Shown: positions 21,933 through 32,100 of the stretch, in pieces
How positions within the stretch are numbered: position 1 is the first letter of the stretch
How the letters are laid out: each line of letters opens with the position of its first letter
NCBI GenBank assembly: GCA_019059635.1
Contig: JAGVRJ010000009.1
Location: 62,001-126,000, forward strand
Origin: Proales similis
Taxonomy: Eukaryota > Rotifera > Eurotatoria > Ploima > Proalidae
DNA length: 64,000 nucleotides
Direction of reading: 5' to 3'
The notes under the pieces: generated by a model
What the model saw: only the letters and a program-made list of their open reading frames with translations
Told to the model about the DNA's origin: nothing
The model's database searches: none
Position numbers and translations under genes: made by a program

Positions 21933-22967
21933 ATGGGAAACTGTGTCGGCGGAAAGGGGTCGAAAAAAGACCCAAAGGTATTGACCGAGGACGAGATTAA
22001 GCTGTTGCTGAACAACACCCGCCTCACTCGCGCACAAATTATTGCCTTGCACAAGAACTTCTTGAATGAATGCCCAACTGGCAAGCTAACCAAGAAAGAT
22101 TTCATCAAGCTGTTCAAAGAAGTTCACCCGTCTGAGAACAAGAAGGAGAAGGCCGATAAATTCTGCGAATATGTTTTTAAGGTCATTGATCGTGACAATG
22201 CCGGCTACATATCGTTCCAGGACTTTGTTCTTTGCTTCAGTCTTACGTCTGACGGTGACTTCAAGCAAAAGTGCGACTTTGCCTTTAGGCTATATGATTT
22301 AGACAAAGATGGTAAAATATCCAAAAAAGAGATGACTAGTGTTCTCACTGCTCTTTATGACTTGAGCGGAATCACTGACCGAAAGAAGGACAACGCACCC
22401 GCCAAGAAAGTAGACGACATCATCAAGGCTATAAATGCTACATATTCGCTTCCTGCTGAGCCTGAACCAGAGGACCCAAAGAAGAAGAAGAAGGCCAAGA
22501 AACCCAAGCCACCAACTTTCATCACTCGCGATCAGTTTATCGAAGCCTGCAATAATGATGAGCAGCTCAAACGCCTGTTCGTTGATTCTATCTTTGCTAA
22601 TTCAAGCGAAGCTCACGACGCTATTCTGTCGGTGGCCACTGAACCAGCTGTCGTCTACACCGAGCATAGTCACAGCGCTTTCAATGGCTTGGATATTGAC
22701 CCGCCTGCTGTTCGCTTGACCGAGCAGAACTATGAAGAAGACGTTCAAGTAACAACCACCACGGTGACTCTGGGAGCCGATCAATCAATTACTGTGACGG
22801 AAGAAACCAATCACCAAAGCAACAACGAAGAAGGAAACAGTGATAACAATAACAATGATGGTAATCCGCAACAAGGAAAGCAAGAAGAAAACAGGGAGCA
22901 AAGCGAGCAGGCATTAGAGGGCGAGAACAACGAGCGCGAAGAGGAGCAAGCCGCCAAGACAGAGTAA
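21933..22967 (+). CDS. NCS-family calcium sensor with acidic C-terminal extension
   Basis: Intronless, 344 residues; the neuronal calcium sensor/recoverin family is usually about 190. Starts MGNCVGGKGSKK: Gly2 with Ser/Lys following is a myristoylation signal and Cys4 a possible palmitoylation site. The degenerate first EF-hand carries NECPTGKLTKKDF, as in NCS-1 and visinin. EF2 loop is residues 86-97 (DRDNAGYISFQD), EF3 residues 122-133 (DLDKDGKISKKE, all ligands present). EF4 is broken by a Pro/Lys insert at about 172-194 (EPEDPKKKKKAKKPKP) and probably does not bind calcium. After residue 220 comes an unrelated 120-residue tail rich in Glu, Asn, Gln and Thr. Codons are GC-rich, suggesting good expression. 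Likely a membrane-tethered calcium sensor; target unknown. Confidence 0.85.
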   Translation: MGNCVGGKGSKKDPKVLTEDEIKLLLNNTRLTRAQIIALHKNFLNECPTGKLTKKDFIKLFKEVHPSENKKEKADKFCEYVFKVIDRDNAGYISFQDFVLCFSLTSDGDFKQKCDFAFRLYDLDKDGKISKKEMTSVLTALYDLSGITDRKKDNAPAKKVDDIIKAINATYSLPAEPEPEDPKKKKKAKKPKPPTFITRDQFIEACNNDEQLKRLFVDSIFANSSEAHDAILSVATEPAVVYTEHSHSAFNGLDIDPPAVRLTEQNYEEDVQVTTTTVTLGADQSITVTEETNHQSNNEEGNSDNNNNDGNPQQGKQEENREQSEQALEGENNEREEEQAAKTE

Positions 22968-23544
22968 TTTGGAATTCGAGCTCTTGCTGTATGACCCGCA
23001 ATCATCAACATCATCTTCTTTTACTTGCGCCTTTCTATGCGTTTGAAAATCATTTGAGTTAAAGATTATAATAATTATTAATTAAATACGCGCATCAGAT
23101 TAGTTATAATTTTGAAGGAAAGAAACATTTCTAAACCAAAAAGGTCTATTTGTCTTTTTTCCGTTTTATTCAGCTTTTGATAGATAGAACACATTCGACG
23201 CAAAACCAGCTGACACAGTGAACTCGCATGTATTCTAAAATCTAGCTCTGGGTATTTAAGCGCGCTTGTTTAATCAGTAGCTGTTAAATTAACAAAAATT
23301 TTAATACGGCCCGGCTTCTTGTCTACAACAAGCTTAAAATAAACCTTGAAACACGTTTAACAAAAAATCAAATATATTTTTTTATTTTAAATTTATGTTC
23401 TTTTAAGTAACTTCTTTTCTTTTGTTGCTCCTCGAGACATTTAAGAAAAATCTTTAATTCTTAATTTAATATATATTACTATTCTATTGCAAAACTATTC
23501 ATACATAAGGAGCATAAAAAGAGAAGGATAAGACGAGAAAAGGA
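22968..23544. other. Intergenic, no gene seen
   Basis: AT-rich 3' flank of the calcium-sensor gene with ATTAATTA-type runs; no coding signal. Confidence 0.45.
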
Positions 23545-23892
23545 CTAATGGTACAGGGAAGCCACGACTGGCATCATTTTTTCTGGCAGTTTAATTGGCC
23601 CAGAAATAATATAATTGCTGCGATATTTTTCAAACTGAGTAGGCTTTATATTTGAGCTACAAGATTTGGGATAGATTTCTTGATTTCCTTGTCTCTCACT
23701 TTTTTAAAAAACCTCAGGTGCATGTTTCATTTCGATAATGCTTCTACCGTATTTTTCCTTCAAAAAACTAGAAATGGTTGCTCTAATCGCAGTTGGGTTA
23801 ATACAGTCCTTGAGCACAGCAGACAATCATGATAGAATCGCTGAAAGCGTCTACCTTTTTTTCTAAAAATCGATTTCCAATGAATGATACCC
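23545..23892 (-). CDS. 3' exons of an unidentified gene
   Basis: Three short exons join with correct GT-AG ends and phases: after TTTCAG, a stretch reading FIGNRFLEKK; a 46-base intron; DCINPTAIRATISSFLKEKYG; a 60-base intron; then NQEIYPKSCSSNIKPTQFEK to PEKMMPVVASLYH-stop at 23545. Without splicing the frame looks broken (a shift and a TAA), but the introns repair both at once, which argues for a real gene rather than a pseudogene. It lies 240 bases downstream of the unknown gene at 24128-24982 on the same strand and may be its 3' part; a weak phase-2 donor (AG|GTTAAG, near 24205) would join them. Family not recognised. Confidence 0.4.
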
Positions 23893-24127
23893 TGAAATTA
23901 GTAAAAAAACAAATAACTTCAATAAAAAAGTTCTTAACAAAAAAGAAACCAAATGAAATAACTCAAAACTTGCCATTAGAAATTGAAATAAATATTCTGT
24001 AAAATAGAGAAAAATATTTATTGCAAAATAGAACAGAGAAAAGAAGAAAGATGGTAAAAAATCTTCCAGGCCACTGCCCTAAGTTGTTATAACTATCCTT
24101 AGTTATGGCCTAAAACGTGTTTTAAAC

Positions 24128-24982
24128 TTAAACAGTTTTCCTTTTTTTCGAATAAAAAGAATCTTTAAACCAACCTGGATTTACGGCAAAAATTCTTAAC
24201 CTTCCGATTACACCCGAAAACATATGGCTGCTTGGTATTCTCCTGTATGACTGGAAATCTCTTAGTATTCTTATAAGTTCTCTTTGATTTGAGAAGGTAA
24301 GCTGGTATGCTTTCACATTGATTGAAGCATGGTTATAAGAAGAAAAGCAGTTTGATTCAAATTCCAGAGTTCCGCTCAATTCAATTCTTAAAACTCCAAT
24401 AAGAGGGTGGATTTCTTCGTTTCCTTGTTGCTCACGTTTGTAAATAACCTCAACTCGCTTATCGTTAATTTGATTTCTCCTTGAACGTATGCTATCCTGC
24501 AATAAAGTAATGAGGCTTGTTTTTATGGCGATGGGGTCTATTAATCCGATTCCATTAACATAGCATATATAATTGATGATAGAACTGACAAATACTTCTA
24601 CATTCCTTAGGGTTAACTCATCTTCTTTATATTGGCGTTCTAAGACGTTGCCAAATGATGCCAGCTCGTTTGCCATATCTGTATTTCTTCCTAGTTCACG
24701 ACCTATTAATTGCAACAAAGTATACGTTTCATTTTCAGATATCGTTTCTGATGCGACATTGAAAGTGGCATTAGCCTTTTGACAGCCCTCATTGATTGTG
24801 AACCCCATTGTTGATGATGGTATGATTGATGATATTGATGATACGATTGATCTTGCAGTATAAAACGTCAATGAATTTAGTAAATTCTCCTCGATTTCTT
24901 TTTCACTTTCTCTTAATCTACGCAAGTTTTCTTCTTGGGAAACAGAGCGAAGTCCCGAATCGGTGGATACGATTTCAGCCAT
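24128..24982 (-). CDS. Uncharacterised protein
   Basis: 284 residues from MAEIVSTDSGLRSVSQEEN, the most plausible start (Ala at position 2, A at -3); the frame is open 27 codons further upstream to another Met. The product is mostly helical and polar, with a central segment IGRELGRNTDMANELASF and a C-terminal part GTLEFESNCFSSYNHASINV that looks beta-rich. No signal peptide or membrane segment, no domain I recognise. It stops after a basic SKKRKTV tail; AATAAA lies about 110 bases downstream. The final residues may instead be spliced to the exons at 23545-23892. Confidence 0.55.
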   Translation of the reverse strand: MAEIVSTDSGLRSVSQEENLRRLRESEKEIEENLLNSLTFYTARSIVSSISSIIPSSTMGFTINEGCQKANATFNVASETISENETYTLLQLIGRELGRNTDMANELASFGNVLERQYKEDELTLRNVEVFVSSIINYICYVNGIGLIDPIAIKTSLITLLQDSIRSRRNQINDKRVEVIYKREQQGNEEIHPLIGVLRIELSGTLEFESNCFSSYNHASINVKAYQLTFSNQRELIRILRDFQSYRRIPSSHMFSGVIGRLRIFAVNPGWFKDSFYSKKRKTV

Positions 24983-25762
24983 TTGATACACCCTTCTATG
25001 CTTGTTTGAACGAGTTTTTAAATAAAAGAGATTCTTAAAAGAGTAAACGATGAATAAATTCAAGAACGTTCGAAAATTAAAAAGTATAAAGGCTTATCTT
25101 ATTCATTCTTACACTGTCAAGCTTTTTATGATTATCGCTTAATTTATTTCGCATGAATTTTATCAAACTATTACTTGGAGCTTTCCGAATGTTGAAATGT
25201 ACCAAAACAAGGTTCGTTTATCTAATAAGAAGACTTGACCAAATTTAGTTGTTAGAAACATATTTCATGCTCGACACTCGCCTTCTTTGACTCTTGCTAA
25301 TATAGATATAAAAATAAATTGCATAACTTTCAAACAAAAACGAACATTAGCATAATTGAGATAAAGCAGAAGAAAATAGAAATAAGGTTTTTGCGGCTAT
25401 TTCTTCCCTTAGACAGAATTTTAGAGAATTCCTCGCAAAGAAAATGCTAAGAATTCAAGCATGAAGTTTTTTCTAAAACAAGCTTAAGATATTCTAAAAC
25501 GACCAAACTCATTTGATATAGCGCGTGGCTGTGGCTTGAATTGACGCTACGGCCTCTAATTTGAGAAGTTTACTTTTCGAGCGAGTTCTAAATTTGATAC
25601 ATTTTTTCTAGGGTAAAGCAGATTACAAAGAATTCCCTTGGAGCTAGTCTTTAACACCTTTTTTTGAAACTGTTTAAAAACAAATTAAACCAGCTTCATT
25701 CGTAATTTGCGTGATTTTCATACAAAAACCTGTTGAAAACCTGCTCGTTGATCTTTTAGAAG
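24983..25762. other. Divergent intergenic region, no gene seen
   Basis: 780 AT-rich bases between the unknown minus-strand gene and the first of the small myristoylation-signal genes. No exon chain found; a TTTAAAA element sits about 90 bases upstream of the start at 25763. Confidence 0.45.
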
Positions 25763-26107
25763 ATGGGAGGTAGTTCATCACGCCGCGAGTATGGAGAGCA
25801 TCCGATGTGTCCACCTCTTGCAATAGCGTCAATGCCTCAAGTTATGAAATGCGGAGGACGCGAAAAGCTGTATTGTGTCTCAGTGAAGGATGCAGAAAGG
25901 ATGCCGCAGCAAGTTCCGATGCCACAGTTTTCTGTACCTATATCGATTCCACTTGTATGCCAGATGCCAACCCCTCCTCCACCACCTCCGCCGCCACCAA
26001 GGCCTAGCCTTGAGTGCATGCCATTCATTCCCTGCATTCCGATGACAAGCTGTGCACCGAGACCAAGTTATTGTCACCAAGCTCCAAGACCAATGCCTTG
26101 CCACTGA
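25763..26107 (+). CDS. Small Pro/Cys-rich orphan with N-myristoylation signal (MGGSSSR)
   Basis: Intronless, 114 residues. The first seven residues MGGSSSR fit the N-myristoyltransferase consensus (Gly2, Ser6) followed by basic residues, which together would anchor it to the inner leaflet of a membrane. The body is low-complexity: many Met, Pro and Cys, an uninterrupted nine-Pro stretch, and Cys-Pro/Cys-x-x-Pro pairs towards the end (SLECMPFIPCIPMTSC). No transmembrane segment. The poly-Pro run could bind SH3, WW or EVH1 domains. It belongs with the genes at 27464 and 28099, which share the N-terminal plan but not the body. No homologue recognised. Confidence 0.65.
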   Translation: MGGSSSRREYGEHPMCPPLAIASMPQVMKCGGREKLYCVSVKDAERMPQQVPMPQFSVPISIPLVCQMPTPPPPPPPPPRPSLECMPFIPCIPMTSCAPRPSYCHQAPRPMPCH

Positions 26108-26369
26108 TCTTCTCAAGTTCCCTTCTGTTTTCTCTTTTGTTAATAAGATCTAAGATTATTTTGGCATTTATCTATCTGAAAACACATCAAAATGAAAACT
26201 CAAGCGAGAATTAAAGAAACTTTTGAACCATTACAAAATCTTCTATTTTTACATTCCTAAAAACCAAATCATGTGGTTATCGAATCAACGGTTAGGAAAT
26301 CAAGATTTTTGGGTAAATAGGGAAACGTCTGGAATAATTTACAGAATTTAAATGAATGACTTATGTGAA

Positions 26370-27192
26370 CTAGTGAAAGTGAAGGCTGTCTACATTGGAT
26401 GATTCTCTCGAAGTCTGGGATGAAGTCAATGGTTTATCGGTCAGTTCAAATAGAGTCTTCGATATATCCTCTTGAATATTGTAATAATCCGGCTTCTCGG
26501 CAAGAATAAACCCGTCTCTTTCTTCTGAAATACTGCGGCAGATCGGACACGTGTTACTTGTCACACTCCATTCTTTAATACACTTTTCGCAGTAACTATG
26601 TGTACAAGATAATATAAGATTAGCTTTCGAATCCATGCAAATAATGCAAGTATCTTCGACATCTAAAAAGGATTCGCTCATTGACATATGCTGAATTTTG
26701 TCAAACAAATTTGGTTTAGATTCGATTGAAGTTGCTCTTGCACCGTTTTGATTGATTTCCTGCGATGTCGATGGTTCAATTGATTCTGCTTGTTCGCCCT
26801 GGTATGGATTGAAAAGTTCCAGAGTTTCTAATTGTGACTTAATGTGTTTATAAATGTTAATAAACTGATTCAAACGAATGGTCCGGTAACTTTTAATGTC
26901 ACTTTCTCCGACTTTAAGCTAGAAGAATGCGCCTCTATAGTTCAGAAATTTTTGAATTGTTGGTCTAACCTACTTTTGAGCATTCGATTCTTGCAGTTAG
27001 TTTCCACAAGAATGTAAGATCGGAACCTTTTTCGATGCTAAACCAAAGCCGATATCCTTGGTCATCCACAAAATATTCGGCGACAGAGTTCAGTTCGGTT
27101 ATCATGCTTAGCAGGTCAGAATATTTTATGTTGACAAGCTGACCCAAGTTTTGAGCAAGCGGATGCATTAAAATGAACTCTCGATCTTCCAT
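26370..27192 (-). CDS. RNF141: RNF141-like RING finger protein
   Basis: Two exons with a phase-0 intron (donor after ARIECSK). Exon 1 matches the RNF141 N-terminal region (SDLLSMITELNSVAEYF; FLWKLTARIECSK, compare FWKVVVRVVCTK). Exon 2 starts LKVGESDIKSYRTIRLNQFI and carries a C3HC4 RING: CIICMDSKANLILSCTHSYC, then CIKEWSVTSNTCPICR. After the RING comes the family's acidic tail with ISKTLFELTD. About 260 residues, against 230 in human. Likely an E3 ubiquitin ligase or DNA-binding RING protein; in mammals it is testis-enriched. Human RNF141 begins with the myristoylation signal MGQQIS, whereas this start (MEDREF) lacks it, unless an upstream exon was missed. Confidence 0.85.
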
Positions 27193-27463
27193 TCCTTCCC
27201 ACCGGTTTAAAATAAATTAAAATATAAGACTCTAAATGATCCCTCTCAAAGGTTATTTAGTTTAGAAGTTTAGAAGAAAATGCGCGTGAGCAATATGAGT
27301 AACTTGATTCTTTTGAATGATTATGTCCGATATAAGCTCCGACTGCTGATGTATATTACATAAAGGACAAAAACTCAAAACAATCTTCCCCTAATTATTG
27401 GGCCGACAATTTATTTATAGAATTCACTTAAGTTAACCATCATAAGAATAATTTAGAAACATT

Positions 27464-27805
27464 TTAGTAAGGCTTAAAAGGCAGCTGAGGTAGAAAGGCA
27501 TTTTGATTTTTGACTTCTGAATATTCTTGTTTTTGGCGAGCTTGAGAAGCACGATAGCCGGCACGCATCATCTGAGGATTTGTATAATGATGATTGAAAT
27601 ATTGATTGGCATATGAAGCAACTTGATTGCAGGGATTATTTAGAGGCTGACATGGATTTTGTATTGGTTGGCAAGCCTGGTAGCAACAATCAGAAATTCT
27701 GTAGCGGCCATAATCTCCAAGCGAGTCACCGACCGTCCTCCAATAATTTTCGCCAAAATATCTATCATAGTATGGAGTATCGATCCTAGATCGTCGGTTT
27801 CCCAT
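27464..27805 (-). CDS. Small Tyr/Asn/Cys-rich orphan with N-myristoylation signal (MGNRRSR)
   Basis: Intronless, 113 residues. MGNRRSR again has Gly2, Ser6 and Arg7. The body is rich in Tyr, Asn, Gln and Arg with a central Cys cluster (DCCYQACQPIQNPCQPLNNP) in which Cys recur with Pro/Asn spacers. No membrane segment or known domain. A TATA box lies 74 bases upstream. Net basic near the N-terminus, which would help membrane attachment of a single myristate. Family unknown. Confidence 0.65.
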   Translation of the reverse strand: MGNRRSRIDTPYYDRYFGENYWRTVGDSLGDYGRYRISDCCYQACQPIQNPCQPLNNPCNQVASYANQYFNHHYTNPQMMRAGYRASQARQKQEYSEVKNQNAFLPQLPFKPY

Positions 27806-27878
27806 CGTGCGATTTGAAAGTAAATTTCATCAAAAATTCGATACTTTGAGAGAATTTAAATTTCTATTAGTTTGCAGA

Positions 27879-27885
27879 ATTTATA
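27879..27885 (-). promoter_or_regulatory. TATA box of the MGNRRSR gene
   Basis: TATAAAT on the minus strand, 74 bases upstream of the start codon at 27805. Confidence 0.5.
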
Positions 27886-28098
27886 CCATAAAAGCACGAG
27901 AATTTTTTTAATTAGTGAACCATTAAATTCAGTGGACCCGACGGCTCGACTGCTGACCCAAGCGAAATCTATCAAAACTAAATATACGAGAAATTGGGCT
28001 TTTATTCTCATAAATCACAATAATGCTTTAGGCTATCCAAAGAAACAAAACGATTATACGACCAAGCCCATACTTAAGACACGATTAAGAGACTGAAG

Positions 28099-28614
28099 CT
28101 ATTGGTAGCGGGGTACTGGAGGATAATTGATCACTTTAATGCGAGGGGGAGGCTGATGACTTTGCCAAGCCCCCGATGCACTCCTATTGCCATAATGCTG
28201 GCTCATGGTCTGACCTTGCTGCTCTGGTGGGCCATGAGGGGGTCCAGGGGGAGGTGGAATATATGCGGCCATAGGCTGCATTTGTTGACTCTGTTGATAA
28301 TTTGGAAAACCACCGGCTCCACTATAATATTCGTAGTTTTGAGGCTGCTGCTGCATTGGCAGAGGCTGCATTGCAACCGGAATGACAGGAAGCTGGATCC
28401 CTTGCGACTGCATCCCCATAGGCTGAGCCATCGGAGCCATCGGGGGCATTTGTTGCATTGGCTGCATAGACGCAAACCCTGGTCCAAATCCAGATTGCAT
28501 CATTATAGGCTGCTGGGGTACCAGCGGTTGCGGTGGCACATAAACAGCCTGCTCGTAATAAGGCATGCCTGAGGCCAGTGCGGTTCTCGGAGGTCTGGAT
28601 TTGTTTAAGCCCAT
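28099..28614 (-). CDS. Met/Pro/Gln-rich orphan with N-myristoylation signal (MGLNKSR)
   Basis: Intronless, 171 residues. MGLNKSRPPR follows the same Gly2-Ser6-Arg7 rule as its two neighbours. The remainder is a Met-Pro-Gln repeat region (PMQQMPPMAPMAQPMGM, residues about 50-70, again near 80-90) and a Pro-rich block IPPPPGPPHGPPEQQGQ, ending PPPRIKVINYPPVPRYQ with PPxPR-type motifs that could bind SH3 domains. It is wholly disordered by inspection. A TATA box lies 68 bases upstream. Antisense frames across the same DNA are shadows of this composition. Confidence 0.7.
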   Translation of the reverse strand: MGLNKSRPPRTALASGMPYYEQAVYVPPQPLVPQQPIMMQSGFGPGFASMQPMQQMPPMAPMAQPMGMQSQGIQLPVIPVAMQPLPMQQQPQNYEYYSGAGGFPNYQQSQQMQPMAAYIPPPPGPPHGPPEQQGQTMSQHYGNRSASGAWQSHQPPPRIKVINYPPVPRYQ

Positions 28615-28681
28615 TGATTCGGATGATAAAAGGACTTTTTTAAGTCTTTACAAGTGAGATGAAAAGAACCACGAGAGTTGA

Positions 28682-28688
28682 TTTTATA
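28682..28688 (-). promoter_or_regulatory. TATA box of the MGLNKSR gene
   Basis: TATAAAA on the minus strand (CTCTATAAAATC), 68 bases upstream of the start codon at 28614. Confidence 0.55.
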
Positions 28689-29173
28689 GAGCTGGTTTCA
28701 AATCTGGTCAAAGTGGCAAAAGTTGTCTTGCTCTCAAAAAACCTTAAATCTGCAACAATATTAGATCAAAGAGATAAAAAAAAATGATCGGCGAGCCGAT
28801 CTCCTACACGTCTGTGTCAATTCAACCGGACTACCAAATTTAATTGTAAGAATGTCATTTTAGAGCAAATATTTTGATTCATGCTTTATTATTAAAAGCT
28901 TATGATGACGAAGAACTTAAGTAACAAATTGAGAAATAAAAATGAATTCCTATAATGAATTCTGAGAACTTTAATGATACATAGCCACATAGTTGTGGGA
29001 TGTCACCATGATCTTTTTGTTTCTAAATTTAATCTGCGATCTTACGAGTTTATCGATCAAAAAAGTGAAAGGAGAGATAAATTGAAAAACATAAGTTTTG
29101 AGAATGAGTTTCGGGATATCGAAATTTACAAGCGAAGCGAGCACGAATGGTTTGTAGGAGACTTGTAAAGTTA
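28689..29173. other. Intergenic, no gene seen
   Basis: Between the MGLNKSR promoter and the ARID2 stop codon. Open frames here overlap on both strands without coding character. Confidence 0.45.
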
Positions 29174-32100
29174 TCAGTTGGAAATATTCCACAAGCAATT
29201 AGCGACTATTTTCGATGATTCGAGCGAGTCGAATGCAATTTCAGCAAGCCGCCATTCATGCTTTTTGAGATGTCTTAAAGATAATGTTTAATAAACTACC
29301 TTTGTTTCAACTAGATCCATTTAAAAGCTTACAATTTGGCTCGATCAGAGAAGCGAGCAAAGTTTCTTAAACAAAGAGCTGCCAGTAAACGAATGCTTTT
29401 TGTTATTGGACCGTCCTCGAATGTCTTGAATTGTAAATTTAGAGAAGCTATTATGCTAATTTTGTTAGTTACGAATTCTTACCATGAAATCTTCTGGTTT
29501 AAGTTGATTGTGTCTTTTAATTGCAAAATAAGCGGCATCATGAAGATCTGGTGGCATGATGTTGGATGTGATCTTCGCAGGAACTATTCCTCGCTGTCGA
29601 CATACATGAGCTGCTTTTAAAGCACTTTCGGTACAATGACGTTCCTTTGTAAGAAGAATTATTTCAGGAACTCATTATCTAGAAGGCCGATGAAAGGGCA
29701 TTTACCAGTAAATGATTGACCAGAGACCATCTCTTTCTTTTGATGTTGTCACAGTTAGGCCATAGACAGAGAAAGCCTTCTGGGTCGCTTAACTTGCTCA
29801 AGTGACTCAAACACGCGTGAGAGTAGACCGCCTTGGCGGAATTGAAAGTCCGCCCACAGCTTGCCCACTCACACATGTAATCACCATTTGTGGTTGCCGA
29901 CTCAACTGAAGAAGGTCCGCTTGACGATGACGCGGTAAAAGGACTGGATGCTAATGATTCGTCAGGACGGAGTTTTTTCGCCGTTTTGTTATTAACATTC
30001 TCCATGAGTTTTCTTTTTATCTCTGAGTCTGATTCCGAAAAATGCTCGGAAAGATCAGAATGGCCGTTGATGAGCGAATTGTTCTGCTGCGTCGTATCTG
30101 AGTTAGACTCTGCGTGACCGTTGCAGGTTATTTCTTTACTCGGTTTGTTGGGAGAACTAGGAGGAGACAGGAGGGGAATTTGAGGCATAGATATTGTGAT
30201 TGGAGCATTTGGCGGTGGCGACTCGCTTTTAGAATTTTGATTTTCCTTTCCATCAGCCGTAGTTGGCTTGACGCTTTTTGAGCTATTACAGAGGATTTGC
30301 TGATTCCGTAGTTGAAGCTGCTGCTTGACGTTTAATACTAATTTCAATCCGATTATTTTGTTGGCGTTTTCGTTGTTCTTTAGATTCGGAAATGTTGCAT
30401 GAAAGACTTCGAAAAACGTTGGAATAGACAGAGTAGGCCATCCATTCAACTTGGCTATCTGCTGGTAATACGGATAAAGTTGTGATTTGGACAACTCCGA
30501 GTTGCTGTCTGATTGGAAACAGGTAATGAGCCAGTTGCAAAGAAGATTTTTTGCAGACTCGTCTTCTTTGGACGCTGCCTCGTATTTTTTGTTTATGGGA
30601 ATAGCCATGGGTGCTGAATTGGAGTGCTGTAAAAAATCATTTATCTTATTGTTGCTCGTGGTTTGACATTTTAACGTAGGTTGAAGAATGATCTTTGGAT
30701 TAATTTGGCTAGCCGATGTTTGAGGAATGGTCACCGGTGGCTTTTGAATTGGCTTGTTACCGATTTTATACAGCTTCAACGACGCCTTTGTATCGTCACA
30801 ATCAAAATCTTCGATTTGGCTAGTTAAGAGACCAGTTAGTTGATCAAGTATCTGCTCGCTCTGATCTGACTCCATCATTTTCTCGCAGAGCCATTTACTA
30901 AATAAACTTGTGTTGTAAAGAGACTCCAGAGCACCGTTGAGAATCATCACGTCATGTGTTGCCAAAAGAGGTCTGATCAGGCCCATGGTTTTTAAGATGA
31001 ATTCACCCGGGCAGTCAGCCGGGGAACTGGCCAAAATAAACTGATTACTTTTTTCTGGGTCAACATCTGGTGGCTGTGAACACAAATTCGCCAATATGTC
31101 CAGTGCCCGAAGAGTGCGAGTGAGATCTTCGCCGATCAATTCGCTGAGAATACTATCAAGTAAAAGAATAAGCATCGAGTCGGAGATCGTCACAAGCTTG
31201 AGGTTTCGACTCAGATTAGCCAGGGTCTCGATCGCTCTCGTACGTAGTTCATCGCATTCTTTGTTTTTCAGATGCACACATAAAAGCAGAAATTCGAGTA
31301 AGAGCGGACTCTCGTTTGCCATGAACTGGGAGTTTTCTTCTTCAAACGATAAGTTATTCAGTATCGTAAGTATTTGTTCAATGCGGATTAGCTCAACTTC
31401 GAACTCGTCTCGAATCAATAGAGATTGGTCATGAACTAACGCTTCTGGAATTCGATAGTCTAAAATTTTTGGGTAAAAAGAAAAGCAATTTCAGGATTAA
31501 ATTGAATCTTACCTGGAGTCCATCTTTGTTGATAATTAACAGGCATTATTGGCGTTAGAAGGGTATTTACAGGCTCAGTACATGGTTGCACCATAAAGCT
31601 CCAAAACTCAATGAATTTGCGCGGTTTAGCTTGCTTGAGTCCGCAAAGCAGCTCTTTGTTGTAATTATCATCGAGACTTGATTGATCACCGTGTTTCTCT
31701 ATCTTTTGATTGTAATCATCTAAAGATTTTTGCCAAACTTGATCGTAGAGTTTTCGAAGCTTGAAACGGTCCTGGGATCCAAAAAAGCCGACTTGAGCGA
31801 GCATCAAAGGAATAAGTCGAGGACTTGAGCCGATTTGGAAGCAAAGTGTCTCGTCGCTAGTCATCAGAAGCATGGTATTTAGGACAAAATCAACTTCGTT
31901 TGGCATTCCTGTACTTAGTGATATCTGCATTCGCTCGTAGGGATTGAAAGTTCGATTTTGTGAAGTATACATAAGATGGTGGTCGTGGTTGTATGAAAGA
32001 GGCACTAGGTCAAGGATGTAGCTAAACTTTCGTCGTCCGATCCCCAAGTCGGAATCTGCTTCTTTGTCATCAAGATTGGAGAGACTTGATCCGAGTGTGA

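Noticed and set aside
28102..28572. 156-codon plus-strand ORF rich in His/Leu/Arg
   Set aside because: Antisense shadow of the Met/Pro/Gln-rich MGLNKSR gene.
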